Source: W11650 sp041844915
GTDB taxonomy: Bacteria > Bacillota > Clostridia > Lachnospirales > Vallitaleaceae
Direction of reading: 5' to 3'
Assembly (NCBI GenBank): GCA_041844915.1
Contig: JBGZBY010000037.1
Coordinates: 1 to 34,274, forward strand
DNA length: 34,274 nucleotides
Shown: piece after piece, positions 1-8,768 of the stretch
Position numbering within the stretch: position 1 is the stretch's first letter
Layout of the letters: each line of letters starts with the position of its first letter
Made by a program: the position numbers and the translations under genes
The notes under the pieces: model-generated
Seen by the model: only the letters and a program-made list of their open reading frames with translations
Databases searched by the model: none
What the model was told of the DNA's origin: nothing

Positions 1-2
1 AA

Positions 3-905
3 GCAAAGTCCGACGGCATTATTCAAGTATCTATTGGCGGTGGTGCCCATGCCTCCGGCTCTTGCGTTAAGGATACGGTGCTGGGTGCAATTTCGATCGC
101 CGAGCATGTGCATCGGGTAGCAGAGCGCTACGATGTCAACATTGCGCTGCATACCGACCACTGCGTCAGCAGCAAGCTGGATTCTTTTGTAATCCCGTTG
201 ATTGAAGAAACGGAAAAACGCCGTGCCAAGGGTCTGCCGAATCTGTTCAATAGTCATATGTTCGACGGCTCGGATATTACCTTGGAGGAAAATATCAAGA
301 TTTCCAAGGAGCTATTGGCTCGCTGCACCAAGAATGAAATCATCTTAGAAATTGAGGTCGGTGTTTTCGGCGGAGAAGAGGACGGAATGGACAATTCCGA
401 TGTGTCCAAGGATAAATTGTACACCACGCCGGAGGATATGATTGCTATGTATGAGGCGCTTAGCCCGATTTCCGAGTTTTATATGCTGGCAGCGACCTTT
501 GGCAATACTCATGGCGTATATAAGCCCGGCAATGTCGTGCTTAAGCCGAAGATCTTGTCGGAGGGCAGAGATGCGTTACTTGCCAAGTTTGGAGAAAGCG
601 CGCGTCCCTACTATGTATTCCATGGCGGTTCCGGTTCGGAGCTGGCAGATATCCATGAAACTCTGGAATACGGTGTAATCAAGATGAATATTGATACCGA
701 TACCCAGTACGCTTTTACTCGTCCGATTGTAGACCATATGTTCCGCAATTACGATGAGGTGCTGAAAGTAGAGGGCGAAGTCGGCAATAAGAAAAAATAC
801 GATCCTCGCGTTTATTTAAAGGCGGCCGAAGGCGGAATGGCAGAGCGGATCAAGGAGGCCTGTGAGGTATTGCGCTCCGCAGGACACACAACCTTCAGCA
901 AGTAG
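3..905 (+). CDS. fba: Class II fructose-1,6-bisphosphate aldolase, 5'-truncated by window edge
   Basis: The frame is already open at base 3, so the gene starts outside the window and the GTG at 78 is internal; about 300 C-terminal residues are visible of a usual 350-360. The enzyme cleaves fructose 1,6-bisphosphate to dihydroxyacetone phosphate and glyceraldehyde 3-phosphate in the cytoplasm using a zinc ion. Visible class IIA landmarks, by comparison with E. coli FbaA, are HTDHC (catalytic Asp and a zinc His), EIEVG followed by GGEEDG, FGNTHGVYKPGN (zinc His), FHGGSGS (third zinc His) and NIDTDTQYAF (phosphate site). The spacing and the uninterrupted frame suggest a functional enzyme. A probable terminator follows directly, so it is likely transcribed apart from the beta-galactosidase downstream. 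Confidence 0.96.
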   Translation, partial: AKSDGIIQVSIGGGAHASGSCVKDTVLGAISIAEHVHRVAERYDVNIALHTDHCVSSKLDSFVIPLIEETEKRRAKGLPNLFNSHMFDGSDITLEENIKISKELLARCTKNEIILEIEVGVFGGEEDGMDNSDVSKDKLYTTPEDMIAMYEALSPISEFYMLAATFGNTHGVYKPGNVVLKPKILSEGRDALLAKFGESARPYYVFHGGSGSELADIHETLEYGVIKMNIDTDTQYAFTRPIVDHMFRNYDEVLKVEGEVGNKKKYDPRVYLKAAEGGMAERIKEACEVLRSAGHTTFSK

Positions 906-906
906 A

Positions 907-970
907 CAAAAAGCAGGACTTTCCGAAGCGAATCGGGCATATGCCTTATCGGGACGGCAAGTCCTTTTTT
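907..970 (+). terminator. Probable intrinsic terminator of the aldolase gene
   Basis: Just after the stop codon, AAAAAG plus GGACTT pairs with AAGTCC followed by six T residues. The loop is long (about 35 nt) and contains a smaller palindrome, GGCATATGCC. The T-run directly after the stem fits a Rho-independent terminator, although the long loop makes it less than ideal. Confidence 0.55.
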
Positions 971-1235
971 ATTAGAAGGCACTGGAGCGGAGGAGAAAAG
1001 TCGCCGAAAGAAGTGGGAATGCCAGAAAATGCGGAAAGAGCCGAAAGCCGGCGGAGGTCGGATAAACCTAGAAGCCGCCGAAAAAGAAGAAAGCCGGCGA
1101 GGAAGGAAGCGGTAAAACCGTTACGGGGAAGAATCGGAGGCTTAAGAGTATGCCGGAAAGAGTGAAAGGCAGCAGAAAGGGCGGAATGGCGGCGGAAAAT
1201 TTTAACAATATATGCAGGCAGAAAAGGAGGAAATC

Positions 1236-4200
1236 ATGAAATTAGCAAAAAGGATCACTGATCCGCAGATTTTTCAAGAAAACAGGGAAAAAGCTCGCTC
1301 CGATCATCGGGCGTATGCCACGGAAGCGGAATATTTGAAAAAGAACAGCAGTTTTTACCATTCCCTGAATGGAATTTGGAAATTTGCTTATGCCCCCAAT
1401 CCCAATATGGCGATCGAAGGCTTTGAACGGCCGGAATATTGCTGCAAAAATTGGGAGGATATTCCGGTTCCGGCGCATATTCAAATGCAGGGCTATGATA
1501 CCCCTCAATATGTCAATGTGGAGTATCCATGGAAGGGCGTGCTGGATCTGGAGGTCGGCGAAACGCCGGAGGAGATTAACCCGATTGCCAGCTATGTCAA
1601 ATATTTCCTTGTGCCGGAGCATTTCAAAGGGCAAAGAGTGTTTTTGAGCCTACAAGGCGTTGAGCAGGCGGCGGAGATTTGGCTGAACGGCCATTACATC
1701 GGTTACGGTGAGGACAGCTTTACCCCGTCGGAATACGAGCTGACGCAGTATTTGCAGGAGGGAGAAAATAAGCTGGCGATTCGAGTCTATAAATGGTCCT
1801 CTGCCGCTTGGCTGGAAGATCAGGATTTTTTTCGCTTTTCTGGAATTTTCCGCGAGGTTTATTTGTATGCAGTGAAAAAGCTTCATTTACGGGATGTTAA
1901 TGTTAGCGCCATGCCGGATGCTGATCTAAAAAAAGGTAGGCTGACGATTGCCGGCGAGGTCTGGGGAAGCGGCGAGGCAAAGCTTTCCCTGCGGCGCTAT
2001 GAATTTGATTTCGATGACGGACAAATTTTAGATAAGCCTGTTGATGAGCTGCCGCTGGTATGGCAGAGCAGCGTTTCTGTTGGCGAGGGCGGGCTGACGG
2101 CGGCAGCGGAATTGGAGGAGATTGCGCTTTGGAGCGCTGAAATGCCGAATTTATATCTTTTGCTGATAGAGCTTAGTCAGGATGGGGAGCTTATAGAGTA
2201 TATCCCGCAGCTGATCGGCTTTCGCCGTTTTGAACTGGCGGATGGACTGATGAAGCTGAACGGCAGGCGGATTGTTTTCCATGGCGTTAATCGCCATGAA
2301 TTTGGCTGCGACGGCGGTCGAGTGCTCTCGGAGGCCGATATGCTGACCGATGTGATTATCATGAAAAGAAATAATATCAATGCCGTCCGCACCAGTCATT
2401 ATCCGAACAGCTCCGCCTTTTATCGCCTATGCGATATTTTCGGGCTTTACATGATTGACGAAACCAATCTGGAAACGCATGGAACATGGCGGGAGCAGCG
2501 GGGAAACGAAAAAAACAGGGAAAAGCTGAAAACCGTTTTGCCGGATGATAAGCCGGAGTGGCTTCCAGCTGTGCTGGACAGGGTCTGCTCAATGTACCAG
2601 AGAGATAAGAATCATCCGTCAATCCTGCTTTGGTCAATGGGAAATGAATCCTATGGAGGGAAAAATATTTTTGAAATGAGTCAGTGGATTCGCCGGCAGG
2701 ACGATACCAGGCTGGTGCACTATGAAGGGGTAGATCATGACGATCGCTATCCCGATACGACCGATGTGTATTCGCAGATGTATGCTTCGGCGGAAAAGGT
2801 TCGAGCCTTTTTACAGACGCATACCGAAAAGCCGCTTATTTTATGCGAATATACTCATGCCATGGGCAATTCCAATGGCGCGATGCATAAATATATTCGC
2901 TTAAGCGAGGAATGTCCAGCATATCAGGGCGGCTTTATCTGGGATTATGTCGATCAGGCGCTGCGCCGCCGCGATCCATTTGGCGGGGAATATATGGCAT
3001 ATGGAGGGGATCATGGAGATCGCCCGAATGACGGCAATTTTTCCGGAAATGGAATTGTCTTTGCCGATCGCCGGATTACGCCGAAAATGCAGGAAGTCAA
3101 ATACAATTATCAGAATTTCCGGATTTTTGTAACGGAAAAGGAGGTGAGGCTCCAGAACAAAAGTCTGTTTACCTGTTCCTGTGAGTATCGGGCAGTGGAA
3201 AGACTTTATCGCAACGGAAGGCTGATTGCCGTAAAGCCGTTTTTTACCAAGACCTTGCCCTTGTCCGAGGAGGTTTATCCCTTGCCGCTGCCGCTGCCGC
3301 GGGAAGCAGGAGAATATGCCATTATCGTTTCGCTGGAGCTGGCGGCAGATACGCCGTGGGCAAAGGCGGGGCATGAGGTGGCCTTTGGTCAGGCAATTTT
3401 TGGAGAATTCTGTGAAATTGCCGACCGGCGGACAAGACTGGCAGAGGAAAGAAAGCCGGAGCTTCGTTTGATTAAGGATTTGCTGAATGTCGGTGTTCGG
3501 GGGCGTCATTTTTCCCTGCTCTTTAATGGTACAAGCGGCGGGCTGCAATCGTATCGCTATGGCGGCAAGGAAATGCTGCGGGAGCTAGTGCTGCCGAATT
3601 TTTGGCGGGCGCCGGTGGACAATGATTATGGCAATCGGATGCCGCAGCGCTATGGACAATGGAAGCTGGCCAGTCAATACCTGACACATAAGCAGCTTGA
3701 CGATGGGCAAAGCGGCGGTTTGCTGTCGGCGGAGTATCGTGAGGATCATGTGGAGGTTGTTTTCCGCTATGTGCTGCCGACAAGTCCGGCCGCATCCTGC
3801 GAGGTTAGCTGGAGAATCTTTGCCGATGGCACGGTGGAAGTTGAGCTGGGCTATGATGTTGTGCCAGAGCTGGGGGATATGCCGGAATTTGGAATGATGT
3901 TTAAGCTGTATTCCGAGTATGATCGACTGTCTTGGTACGGCTTTGGCCCAGAGGAAAACTATGCCGATCGGAAGGAAGGCGTCAAGCTGGGGCAGTATCA
4001 GGGCAAGGTAGCGGACAATACTACGCCGTATTTGATGCCGCAGGAATCCGGAGCCAAGCTGGGAGCGCGGTATGTGCTGATTCAAAACCAAAGCGGAGGC
4101 GGACTGTGCTTTTACGGAGAGCCGTTTGGCTTTTCGGCCTCTCCCTATACGCCGCATGAAACGGAGAACGCCAAGCATGCCTATGAGCTGCCGCGTCCGT

Positions 4201-4343
4201 ATCAAACTGTGGTTCGAGTTTTTTCCGAGCAGCTGGGGATTGCCGGCGATGACAGCTGGGGAGCCAAAACGCATCCGGAATACCTTTGCGATATTTCCAT
4301 GTCCAGAAAAAGTTTTCGCTTCCGCTTCTGCGGCTGGGAATAA
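1236..4343 (+). CDS. lacZ: Beta-galactosidase, glycoside hydrolase family 2 (LacZ type)
   Basis: This enzyme hydrolyses terminal beta-D-galactosides such as lactose to galactose and a second product. An in-frame ATG at 1212 lies upstream of the ribosome site, so I choose the ATG at 1236, five bases after AAAAGGAGG (1222-1230). That gives 1035 residues, close to E. coli LacZ (about 1023). The GH2 signature NAVRTSHYP is followed by the acid/base motif LWSMGNES with Glu471 and the nucleophile motif LILCEYTHAMGNSNG with Glu538, matching the spacing of Glu461 and Glu537 in E. coli. The late PVDNDYG block and C-terminal beta-sandwich are also present. There is no signal peptide, so it is probably cytoplasmic and needs a transporter not seen here. 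It supplies galactose for the galactokinase at 11139. No operator is evident. Confidence 0.97.
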   Translation: MKLAKRITDPQIFQENREKARSDHRAYATEAEYLKKNSSFYHSLNGIWKFAYAPNPNMAIEGFERPEYCCKNWEDIPVPAHIQMQGYDTPQYVNVEYPWKGVLDLEVGETPEEINPIASYVKYFLVPEHFKGQRVFLSLQGVEQAAEIWLNGHYIGYGEDSFTPSEYELTQYLQEGENKLAIRVYKWSSAAWLEDQDFFRFSGIFREVYLYAVKKLHLRDVNVSAMPDADLKKGRLTIAGEVWGSGEAKLSLRRYEFDFDDGQILDKPVDELPLVWQSSVSVGEGGLTAAAELEEIALWSAEMPNLYLLLIELSQDGELIEYIPQLIGFRRFELADGLMKLNGRRIVFHGVNRHEFGCDGGRVLSEADMLTDVIIMKRNNINAVRTSHYPNSSAFYRLCDIFGLYMIDETNLETHGTWREQRGNEKNREKLKTVLPDDKPEWLPAVLDRVCSMYQRDKNHPSILLWSMGNESYGGKNIFEMSQWIRRQDDTRLVHYEGVDHDDRYPDTTDVYSQMYASAEKVRAFLQTHTEKPLILCEYTHAMGNSNGAMHKYIRLSEECPAYQGGFIWDYVDQALRRRDPFGGEYMAYGGDHGDRPNDGNFSGNGIVFADRRITPKMQEVKYNYQNFRIFVTEKEVRLQNKSLFTCSCEYRAVERLYRNGRLIAVKPFFTKTLPLSEEVYPLPLPLPREAGEYAIIVSLELAADTPWAKAGHEVAFGQAIFGEFCEIADRRTRLAEERKPELRLIKDLLNVGVRGRHFSLLFNGTSGGLQSYRYGGKEMLRELVLPNFWRAPVDNDYGNRMPQRYGQWKLASQYLTHKQLDDGQSGGLLSAEYREDHVEVVFRYVLPTSPAASCEVSWRIFADGTVEVELGYDVVPELGDMPEFGMMFKLYSEYDRLSWYGFGPEENYADRKEGVKLGQYQGKVADNTTPYLMPQESGAKLGARYVLIQNQSGGGLCFYGEPFGFSASPYTPHETENAKHAYELPRPYQTVVRVFSEQLGIAGDDSWGAKTHPEYLCDISMSRKSFRFRFCGWE

Positions 4344-4455
4344 AATTTCGCTGCGGGATGAGAGCTGAAAAATAGAGGAATAATTAGAAAACTGGGAGAA
4401 AAGTATTACAGTTTAATGATAATGTTACAGCCATATTAAAGATGAGCAAAAGCGA

Positions 4456-4484
4456 TTGACGAAGGTGATTTCCGATGATAGAAT
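4456..4484 (+). promoter_or_regulatory. Sigma-A type promoter of the SLH protein gene
   Basis: TTGACG at 4456-4461 is followed after exactly 17 nt by TAGAAT at 4479-4484. Transcription would start near 4491 and give a leader of about 48 nt ending in the AAAAAGGAGGG ribosome site just before the ATG at 4539. Confidence 0.6.
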
Positions 4485-4538
4485 TAGGAATATAAGCAAA
4501 CGCTTAATTCATGAACATGTTTAAAAAGGAGGGTTTTT

Positions 4539-7466
4539 ATGAAACAGTTAAGAAAGCTTACTTGCTTGACCTTGGCGATTGCATTGATGTTATCGAATAT
4601 GACATTTGTGCATGCAGCAAGTCAGGAAGCTAGAAATCTTAATAAGTTGGGATTGCTTTTAAACATTACCGAAGAGGAGTTGGGGCAAACATTAAATCGT
4701 GTGATTGGAATCACTATGGTATTGAAAGCATTGGGGTATAAAGATGAAGATGTAAAATCAAAAGCAAGCGATAATCCGTTTATGGACTTGGATCGATATT
4801 CTTGGGCAAAGGGCTTTGCCGCTGTTGCTTATGATAATAAGATTACGAATGGTGTCAGTCTTGATCCAAATTATATGGAATTTGGTCCGACAGAGCCACT
4901 TACCAAAAAGCAGATGCTTACCTTTATGCTGAGAGTATTGGGTTATGATGAAAATGAAGGCATTGAAGCATGGGAAGATACGGAAAATTTGGCGAGAAAA
5001 GCTGGTATTTTAACCGATAACAGTGAATTTGACAGTCATTTTACAAAAGACGATGCTGCCAGAATTATGTACGCAGCAATGAGCGCTAAATTGCAAAAGA
5101 GCGAGGGCAGGTTGATTGATCGTTTAATTGCAAAGGGAAAAGTAGAAAAATCAAAGGCTATGAGTTTAGGTCTGGTTGAGCCGGAAAAACCGAAAACTTT
5201 GGAAGTAGAAAGCGTTACGGCGGAAAATCTCCGTCAGATCAAGGTAGTATTTAACCGCGAGGTGAATGCGGACAGCGCGAAGCTTTTGGCAAACTATAAG
5301 CTTGCCGGAGCCAAGGGCGTCAGCTCCAGAACGCTCAGCGAAGCGGTCGTGCAGGAGGACAACCGGACAGTGCTGCTGACAGTGGGCGTAGCCTTGTCGC
5401 AAAGTGCCAATCCTTCCGTTTTGGAAAACAGAAAGGACTATGTCCTGACAGTTAAGGATGTCAAGGATTTGACCGGTCAGGTTTTGAGCAAGACAGAAAA
5501 GAACTTTACCGCAACGGACAGCTCGGCGCCGGAGGTTTTGGGAGTAGAATTTACCGGACCGAAAAATGTTCGGCTGACCTTTACTGAGCCGGTGAAAACT
5601 CTCGGCAAGGTAAAAGTAATGCAGGGCAGCTCCAGCATTTCGACCAGAAAAGTAGAAATAGATTCGGCGCATGCCAATGTGATCAATGTAGAGGTTTATA
5701 ACAACTTCAAGGCGGGCGTCAGCTATTCCTTTGAGGCTACGGAAATGAAGGATTTTGCCGGCTATGTGAATATTATCTATGTAGAAAGCAAGGTCTATGA
5801 GGCGGATAATTCCACGCCGACCGCCAGAGTGGTAGCGGCTGATCAGGGCAAGGTAGAAGTAGTATTTGACCGTCCGGTTAAGGGCATCAGTGAGAAGCAT
5901 TTCTATCATTCCTATCCGCATCAGACAGCACAGGCAGTCTATAAGGATTCGGCATTGAAGCAAAAAGTCAGCAGCACCGAGTATGTCAGCAAGGTCTGGG
6001 TGGTGTTTGCAACTGGATTAAGTTCCGGCAATTACCCGCTGCCAGCGCAGGCAGAATTTTATATTATGGGCAAGGTCAACGCTTTGCAGATCATGGACAG
6101 CTGGGGCAATAAATTTGCTGATTTCCGCGAGTATTTAAGCGTTTCCGCCGATCATTCGGCGCCGGTCATTGAAACGGTGGATGTGCAATCGGAAACACAG
6201 ATCGTTATCACCTATAATAAGGCTTTGTCAACAGCTGGAACCTATAAGATTATCGACAGCAACGGCAGAACCTTGGCAAATCCGAGCGCCAGCTTAAACG
6301 GCAAGATGGTAACACTGAAATTCTCCAGAATTACCAATAAATCATCTGTGATTTTGGAAATCCGCGGGGTTAAGGACAATACCTTAAGCCGTAACGAAAT
6401 GCCTCTTGAAACCAGAGCAATTGAATTTACTGACAAGAGCTTTGACGGAGTCGCTTCGGCGGACTTTAAGGCAATCATGGACGGCAGCAGGGTTGTTGGC
6501 GGTGAGATTTATGTCAATTACAATGAAGAAGTAGCCGATAATGCGATTGACCCGAAAAATTATCGTTTGGAAATTGGTAGCTTGCAAGAAACATTAAGTA
6601 ACCAAAGTTTTTCCTTTGTAGATAGCAATAAGGCGGTATTAATTGTACTGAACGAAGTTTTGGCTAAGAAGGTATCGGACAATTTGGGCGCGACAAAATT
6701 GATTGTCGGAGGAGTAACAGACCTTGCCGGCAACTCCAGCTTCGGCTTCCAGACTACGACACCTTTGACCGGTATCGTAGCAGCGACGATGACAAAAGCG
6801 GTATTGGTTCAGGATGGCGACCTCAGCAAGGTTGAGCTTCACTTTAACCGCAGTATTTATAATATTTTAAAGGCCAATGGAATCACGGCTTCCTATGCGC
6901 AGCTGCGCTATGACAATACGCAAGTGGTAAATGGGCCGGGAACTCTTAGAGTCGTGGATTATACGATTAAGGGAGATAACAATAAGGTAGTTGAAGTCAC
7001 CCTGTCGGATGATATTTATATGGCAGGGTCGCTGACACTGCATGTGGATTCCAATACCTTGGAAGATTCGCATGGCACAAAAGTGGCCAGCTTTTCGGTA
7101 ACAAATGTGGAAGATAAGATTGCTCCGAAAATGCGAACCGAAAACGGCAAGAAAATTGTTGCAGCCTATAAAGACGGAGGGAATTACTATATTTCTCTGA
7201 AATATACAGAGAGTATCGACCCCAATTCCCTGTCGTCGGCTACCTACCGAATTGACGGAACAGACAGCTTTACAATTGACGGTCGTCCGAATGTCTGGGC
7301 GGCGGATGACAATGTCGTAGTAATCAAGGTGCTTCCAAAGACAGGCGCCAATTTCAGTGACAACTTTACCCTGACGCAGACACAGGCGATTACCGACAAG
7401 TCGGGCAACCGTCTGGAGGCTGAGAATGAGGTAATTGAGGTAGTAAGGGAAAGCTCATGGCAATAA
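4539..7466 (+). CDS. Secreted surface protein: SLH-like N-terminus followed by multiple Ig-like domains
   Basis: 975 residues, with a strong AAAAAGGAGGG site before ATG. Residues 1-27 form a signal peptide (basic start, hydrophobic core, cleavage probably after VHAA). Residues about 30-200 resemble S-layer homology repeats, with segments such as NPFMDLDRYSWAKGF, ITNGVSLDPN, FGPTEPLTKKQMLTFMLR and DDAARIMYAAM. From about residue 215 onward there are repeated beta-rich modules with phrases such as IKVVFNREV, NVRLTFTEPV, KVEVVFDRPV, QIVITYNKAL and KVELHFNRSI, plus DLAGN or DWSGN-like turns, typical of SbsA/Big-like Ig domains of surface proteins. SLH domains bind secondary wall polymers, so this is likely a non-covalently attached envelope or S-layer protein. 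The ligand is unknown. The N-terminal part is visibly more AT-rich than the Ig part. Confidence 0.85.
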   Translation: MKQLRKLTCLTLAIALMLSNMTFVHAASQEARNLNKLGLLLNITEEELGQTLNRVIGITMVLKALGYKDEDVKSKASDNPFMDLDRYSWAKGFAAVAYDNKITNGVSLDPNYMEFGPTEPLTKKQMLTFMLRVLGYDENEGIEAWEDTENLARKAGILTDNSEFDSHFTKDDAARIMYAAMSAKLQKSEGRLIDRLIAKGKVEKSKAMSLGLVEPEKPKTLEVESVTAENLRQIKVVFNREVNADSAKLLANYKLAGAKGVSSRTLSEAVVQEDNRTVLLTVGVALSQSANPSVLENRKDYVLTVKDVKDLTGQVLSKTEKNFTATDSSAPEVLGVEFTGPKNVRLTFTEPVKTLGKVKVMQGSSSISTRKVEIDSAHANVINVEVYNNFKAGVSYSFEATEMKDFAGYVNIIYVESKVYEADNSTPTARVVAADQGKVEVVFDRPVKGISEKHFYHSYPHQTAQAVYKDSALKQKVSSTEYVSKVWVVFATGLSSGNYPLPAQAEFYIMGKVNALQIMDSWGNKFADFREYLSVSADHSAPVIETVDVQSETQIVITYNKALSTAGTYKIIDSNGRTLANPSASLNGKMVTLKFSRITNKSSVILEIRGVKDNTLSRNEMPLETRAIEFTDKSFDGVASADFKAIMDGSRVVGGEIYVNYNEEVADNAIDPKNYRLEIGSLQETLSNQSFSFVDSNKAVLIVLNEVLAKKVSDNLGATKLIVGGVTDLAGNSSFGFQTTTPLTGIVAATMTKAVLVQDGDLSKVELHFNRSIYNILKANGITASYAQLRYDNTQVVNGPGTLRVVDYTIKGDNNKVVEVTLSDDIYMAGSLTLHVDSNTLEDSHGTKVASFSVTNVEDKIAPKMRTENGKKIVAAYKDGGNYYISLKYTESIDPNSLSSATYRIDGTDSFTIDGRPNVWAADDNVVVIKVLPKTGANFSDNFTLTQTQAITDKSGNRLEAENEVIEVVRESSWQ

Positions 7467-7710
7467 AAGAGCTTCCTTAAAGGTTGGAGGTTTGCCAAGC
7501 AGGGAGCTTTCACGGGAATAGGAAAACCCTTTGAAGGGCGTAAGGCTTTGCAAGGTGAAGCTTTTACAGCAATAAAAAACCATTGAAGGGGCTGAAAGGC
7601 CTTGTGGGGTGAAGTTTTCGCAGGAATAGGAAAGCCCTTTGAAGGAGAGTAAGACTTTGCAAGGTGAAGCTTTTACAGCAATAAAAAGTCTTTGAAAGGG
7701 GCGGCAGTCC
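7462..7710. repeat. Five tandem 54/55-bp degenerate repeats after the SLH gene
   Basis: Units begin at 7462, 7517, 7571, 7625 and 7680, each opening with AATA(A/G)(A/G)AA. Units 2 and 4 are close copies: both carry CCCTTTGAAGG, then CTTTGCAAGGTGAAGC and TTTTACAGC. Units 1, 3 and 5 form a second, more diverged class, giving an alternating pattern. The first unit overlaps the last codon and stop of the SLH gene. A minus-strand frame stays open through the array with an 18-codon period, but it has no ribosome site and is probably not a gene. Confidence 0.8.
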
Positions 7711-7739
7711 TGACGGAGCACTAACCGGATAGAAGGAAA

Positions 7740-7760
7740 GGAGCTGCGACAAGCAGCTCC
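7740..7760. other. Perfect 8-bp hairpin, possible terminator stem
   Basis: GGAGCTGC (7740-7747) and GCAGCTCC (7753-7760) flank a 5-nt loop GACAA. No clear T-run follows on either strand, so termination activity is uncertain. It lies between the convergent SLH and hydrolase genes. Confidence 0.5.
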
Positions 7761-7771
7761 TGAATAAAGAA

Positions 7772-7880
7772 AAACAAGCAAAAGCACGCGGAATTGAGAA
7801 ATGTACCGATGCCCGGTCATTAGATTTTTGTCTAATCTTGGGAGCCAGTACAAAGTCAGAGCAGCGTGCTTTTGTTATAA
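7772..7880. ncRNA. Candidate structured RNA or compound terminator, family not recognised
   Basis: A long outer helix is formed by CAAAAGCACGC (ending at 7789) and GCGTGCTTTTG (from 7864). Inside it, TGTAC (7802-7806) pairs with GTACA (7848-7852), and ATTAGA (7819-7824) pairs with TCTAAT (7831-7836) across a TTTTTG loop. This nested three-helix layout of about 100 nt is more elaborate than a simple terminator. The 3' arm carries CTTTTGTT on the plus strand, and the opposite strand ends in GCTTTTGCTTGTTTTT, so either strand could terminate here. I could not match it to a riboswitch or known small RNA family. No downstream gene in a controlling position is seen, because both neighbours converge on it. 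Confidence 0.4.
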
Positions 7881-8004
7881 TTGTTGAATTGGCGGATAAA
7901 TGAAAAGTGCCTTATACCTCATCAAAGGAAGGGAACAGCTTTCAATGCAGCGTTCTCCCAAAACGGAATAGCTAATGCAGCTGAGCGGATAGCGCTTAAT
8001 AGAG

Positions 8005-8147
8005 CTATTTCCCCAAAATAAGCAGCACGCAATAATCAAGTGCAAATTCCTTATTTGGCGGAGGGATTTTCAAGTTAAGCTCAGAGCCTCTCTTTTTCAA
8101 TGAGTCGAGCAAAGCCAGATCCGCAGAAGGGGCATATTTCCGGTAAG
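8005..8147 (-). pseudogene. Decayed 3' fragment of an isochorismatase-family gene
   Basis: Read on the minus strand, this stretch encodes ADLALLDSLKKRGSELNLK followed by an unrelated tail and a stop at 8007-8005. It aligns with the C-terminus TELALFDLLKEAGSPEFKL of the intact hydrolase immediately upstream on the same strand. The DNA also matches in part (GGATCTGGCTTTGCTCGAC against GGAGCTGGCTTTGTTTGAC). There is no start codon or ribosome site, and only about 45 codons are present. It is best read as the remnant of a tandem duplication of the neighbour's 3' end. The similarity is short, so chance cannot be excluded. Confidence 0.5.
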
Positions 8148-8155
8148 TACAAAAG

Positions 8156-8698
8156 CTATTTTATCAGACCAGAAATCAGCTTAAATTCAGGACTTCCCGC
8201 TTCTTTCAGCAGGTCAAACAAAGCCAGCTCCGTGCTGACGATATGTGCGCCCAGAGCCTGCATATAATTTAACCCGAGCTGATGATTCTGCTCGGTTCTG
8301 GAGCAGCAGGCATCGCTGATGACATAGACCTCATAGCCCTTTGCCAGCAGATCTCGAACCGTTTGCAGCACACAGATATGACTTTCCGAGCCAAAAACAA
8401 GGATCTGCTTTCTGCCGCAGGCATTCAGTGCGGCTTCGACACGCTCGTCATAGGCGCTGAATTTGGTTTTTTCAAAAACGGGAGCAGCCTCCAGCAGCAA
8501 AGAAAGCTCCTCTACGATATGCCCAAGACCCTTCGGATACTGCTCGGTAACAACCAGTGGCACTTGTAAAGCCTTGGCGCCTTTTAAAAGAATCTCGGCA
8601 TTTTTTAAAACCGAGTCCCTTTTTTCCATAGCGGCCATTAACCTTTCCTGCAAATCAATTAAAAATAAACAGGTATTTTCTTTATTTAGTCCGGTCAT
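8156..8698 (-). CDS. Isochorismatase-family cysteine hydrolase
   Basis: 180 residues, the usual length for small YcaC-like cysteine hydrolases. The start ATG is preceded by AAGGAG at a good distance. The expected catalytic triad is visible: Asp15 in FLIDLQE, Lys77 in FEKTKFSA and Cys109 in GSESHICVLQT. Family members hydrolyse C-N or vinyl-ether bonds of small metabolites, often with unknown physiological substrates. Although it lies near pncB, the metal-binding D-x-H...H pattern of nicotinamidases is absent, so I do not call it PncA. It is transcribed alone, convergent with the SLH gene. A truncated copy of its 3' end follows it. Confidence 0.88.
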   Translation of the reverse strand: MTGLNKENTCLFLIDLQERLMAAMEKRDSVLKNAEILLKGAKALQVPLVVTEQYPKGLGHIVEELSLLLEAAPVFEKTKFSAYDERVEAALNACGRKQILVFGSESHICVLQTVRDLLAKGYEVYVISDACCSRTEQNHQLGLNYMQALGAHIVSTELALFDLLKEAGSPEFKLISGLIK

Positions 8699-8768
8699 AA
8701 CGATTCTCCTTATAGTTTGATTTCATCAGGCAATAAATTGTTTTTTAGATCTTGTGCTTTTTCTGAAA

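Noticed and set aside
941..1165. 74-residue ORF after the aldolase gene
   Set aside because: It begins inside the terminator loop, has no ribosome site and reads as Arg/Lys/Glu-rich low-complexity sequence produced by the purine-rich strand.
3585..4274. 229-residue minus-strand ORF
   Set aside because: Lies wholly inside the beta-galactosidase gene on the opposite strand and has no recognisable homology; a shadow frame.
7455..7853. 132-residue minus-strand ORF across the 54/55-bp repeats
   Set aside because: It is open only because the repeat period (54 bp) is a multiple of three; no ribosome site, and it runs into the SLH gene and the candidate RNA.
8156..8698. Nicotinamidase PncA, because of nearby pncB
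   Set aside because: The metal-binding Asp-x-His and second His of nicotinamidases are not present; the gene fits the general cysteine-hydrolase group and points away from pncB.
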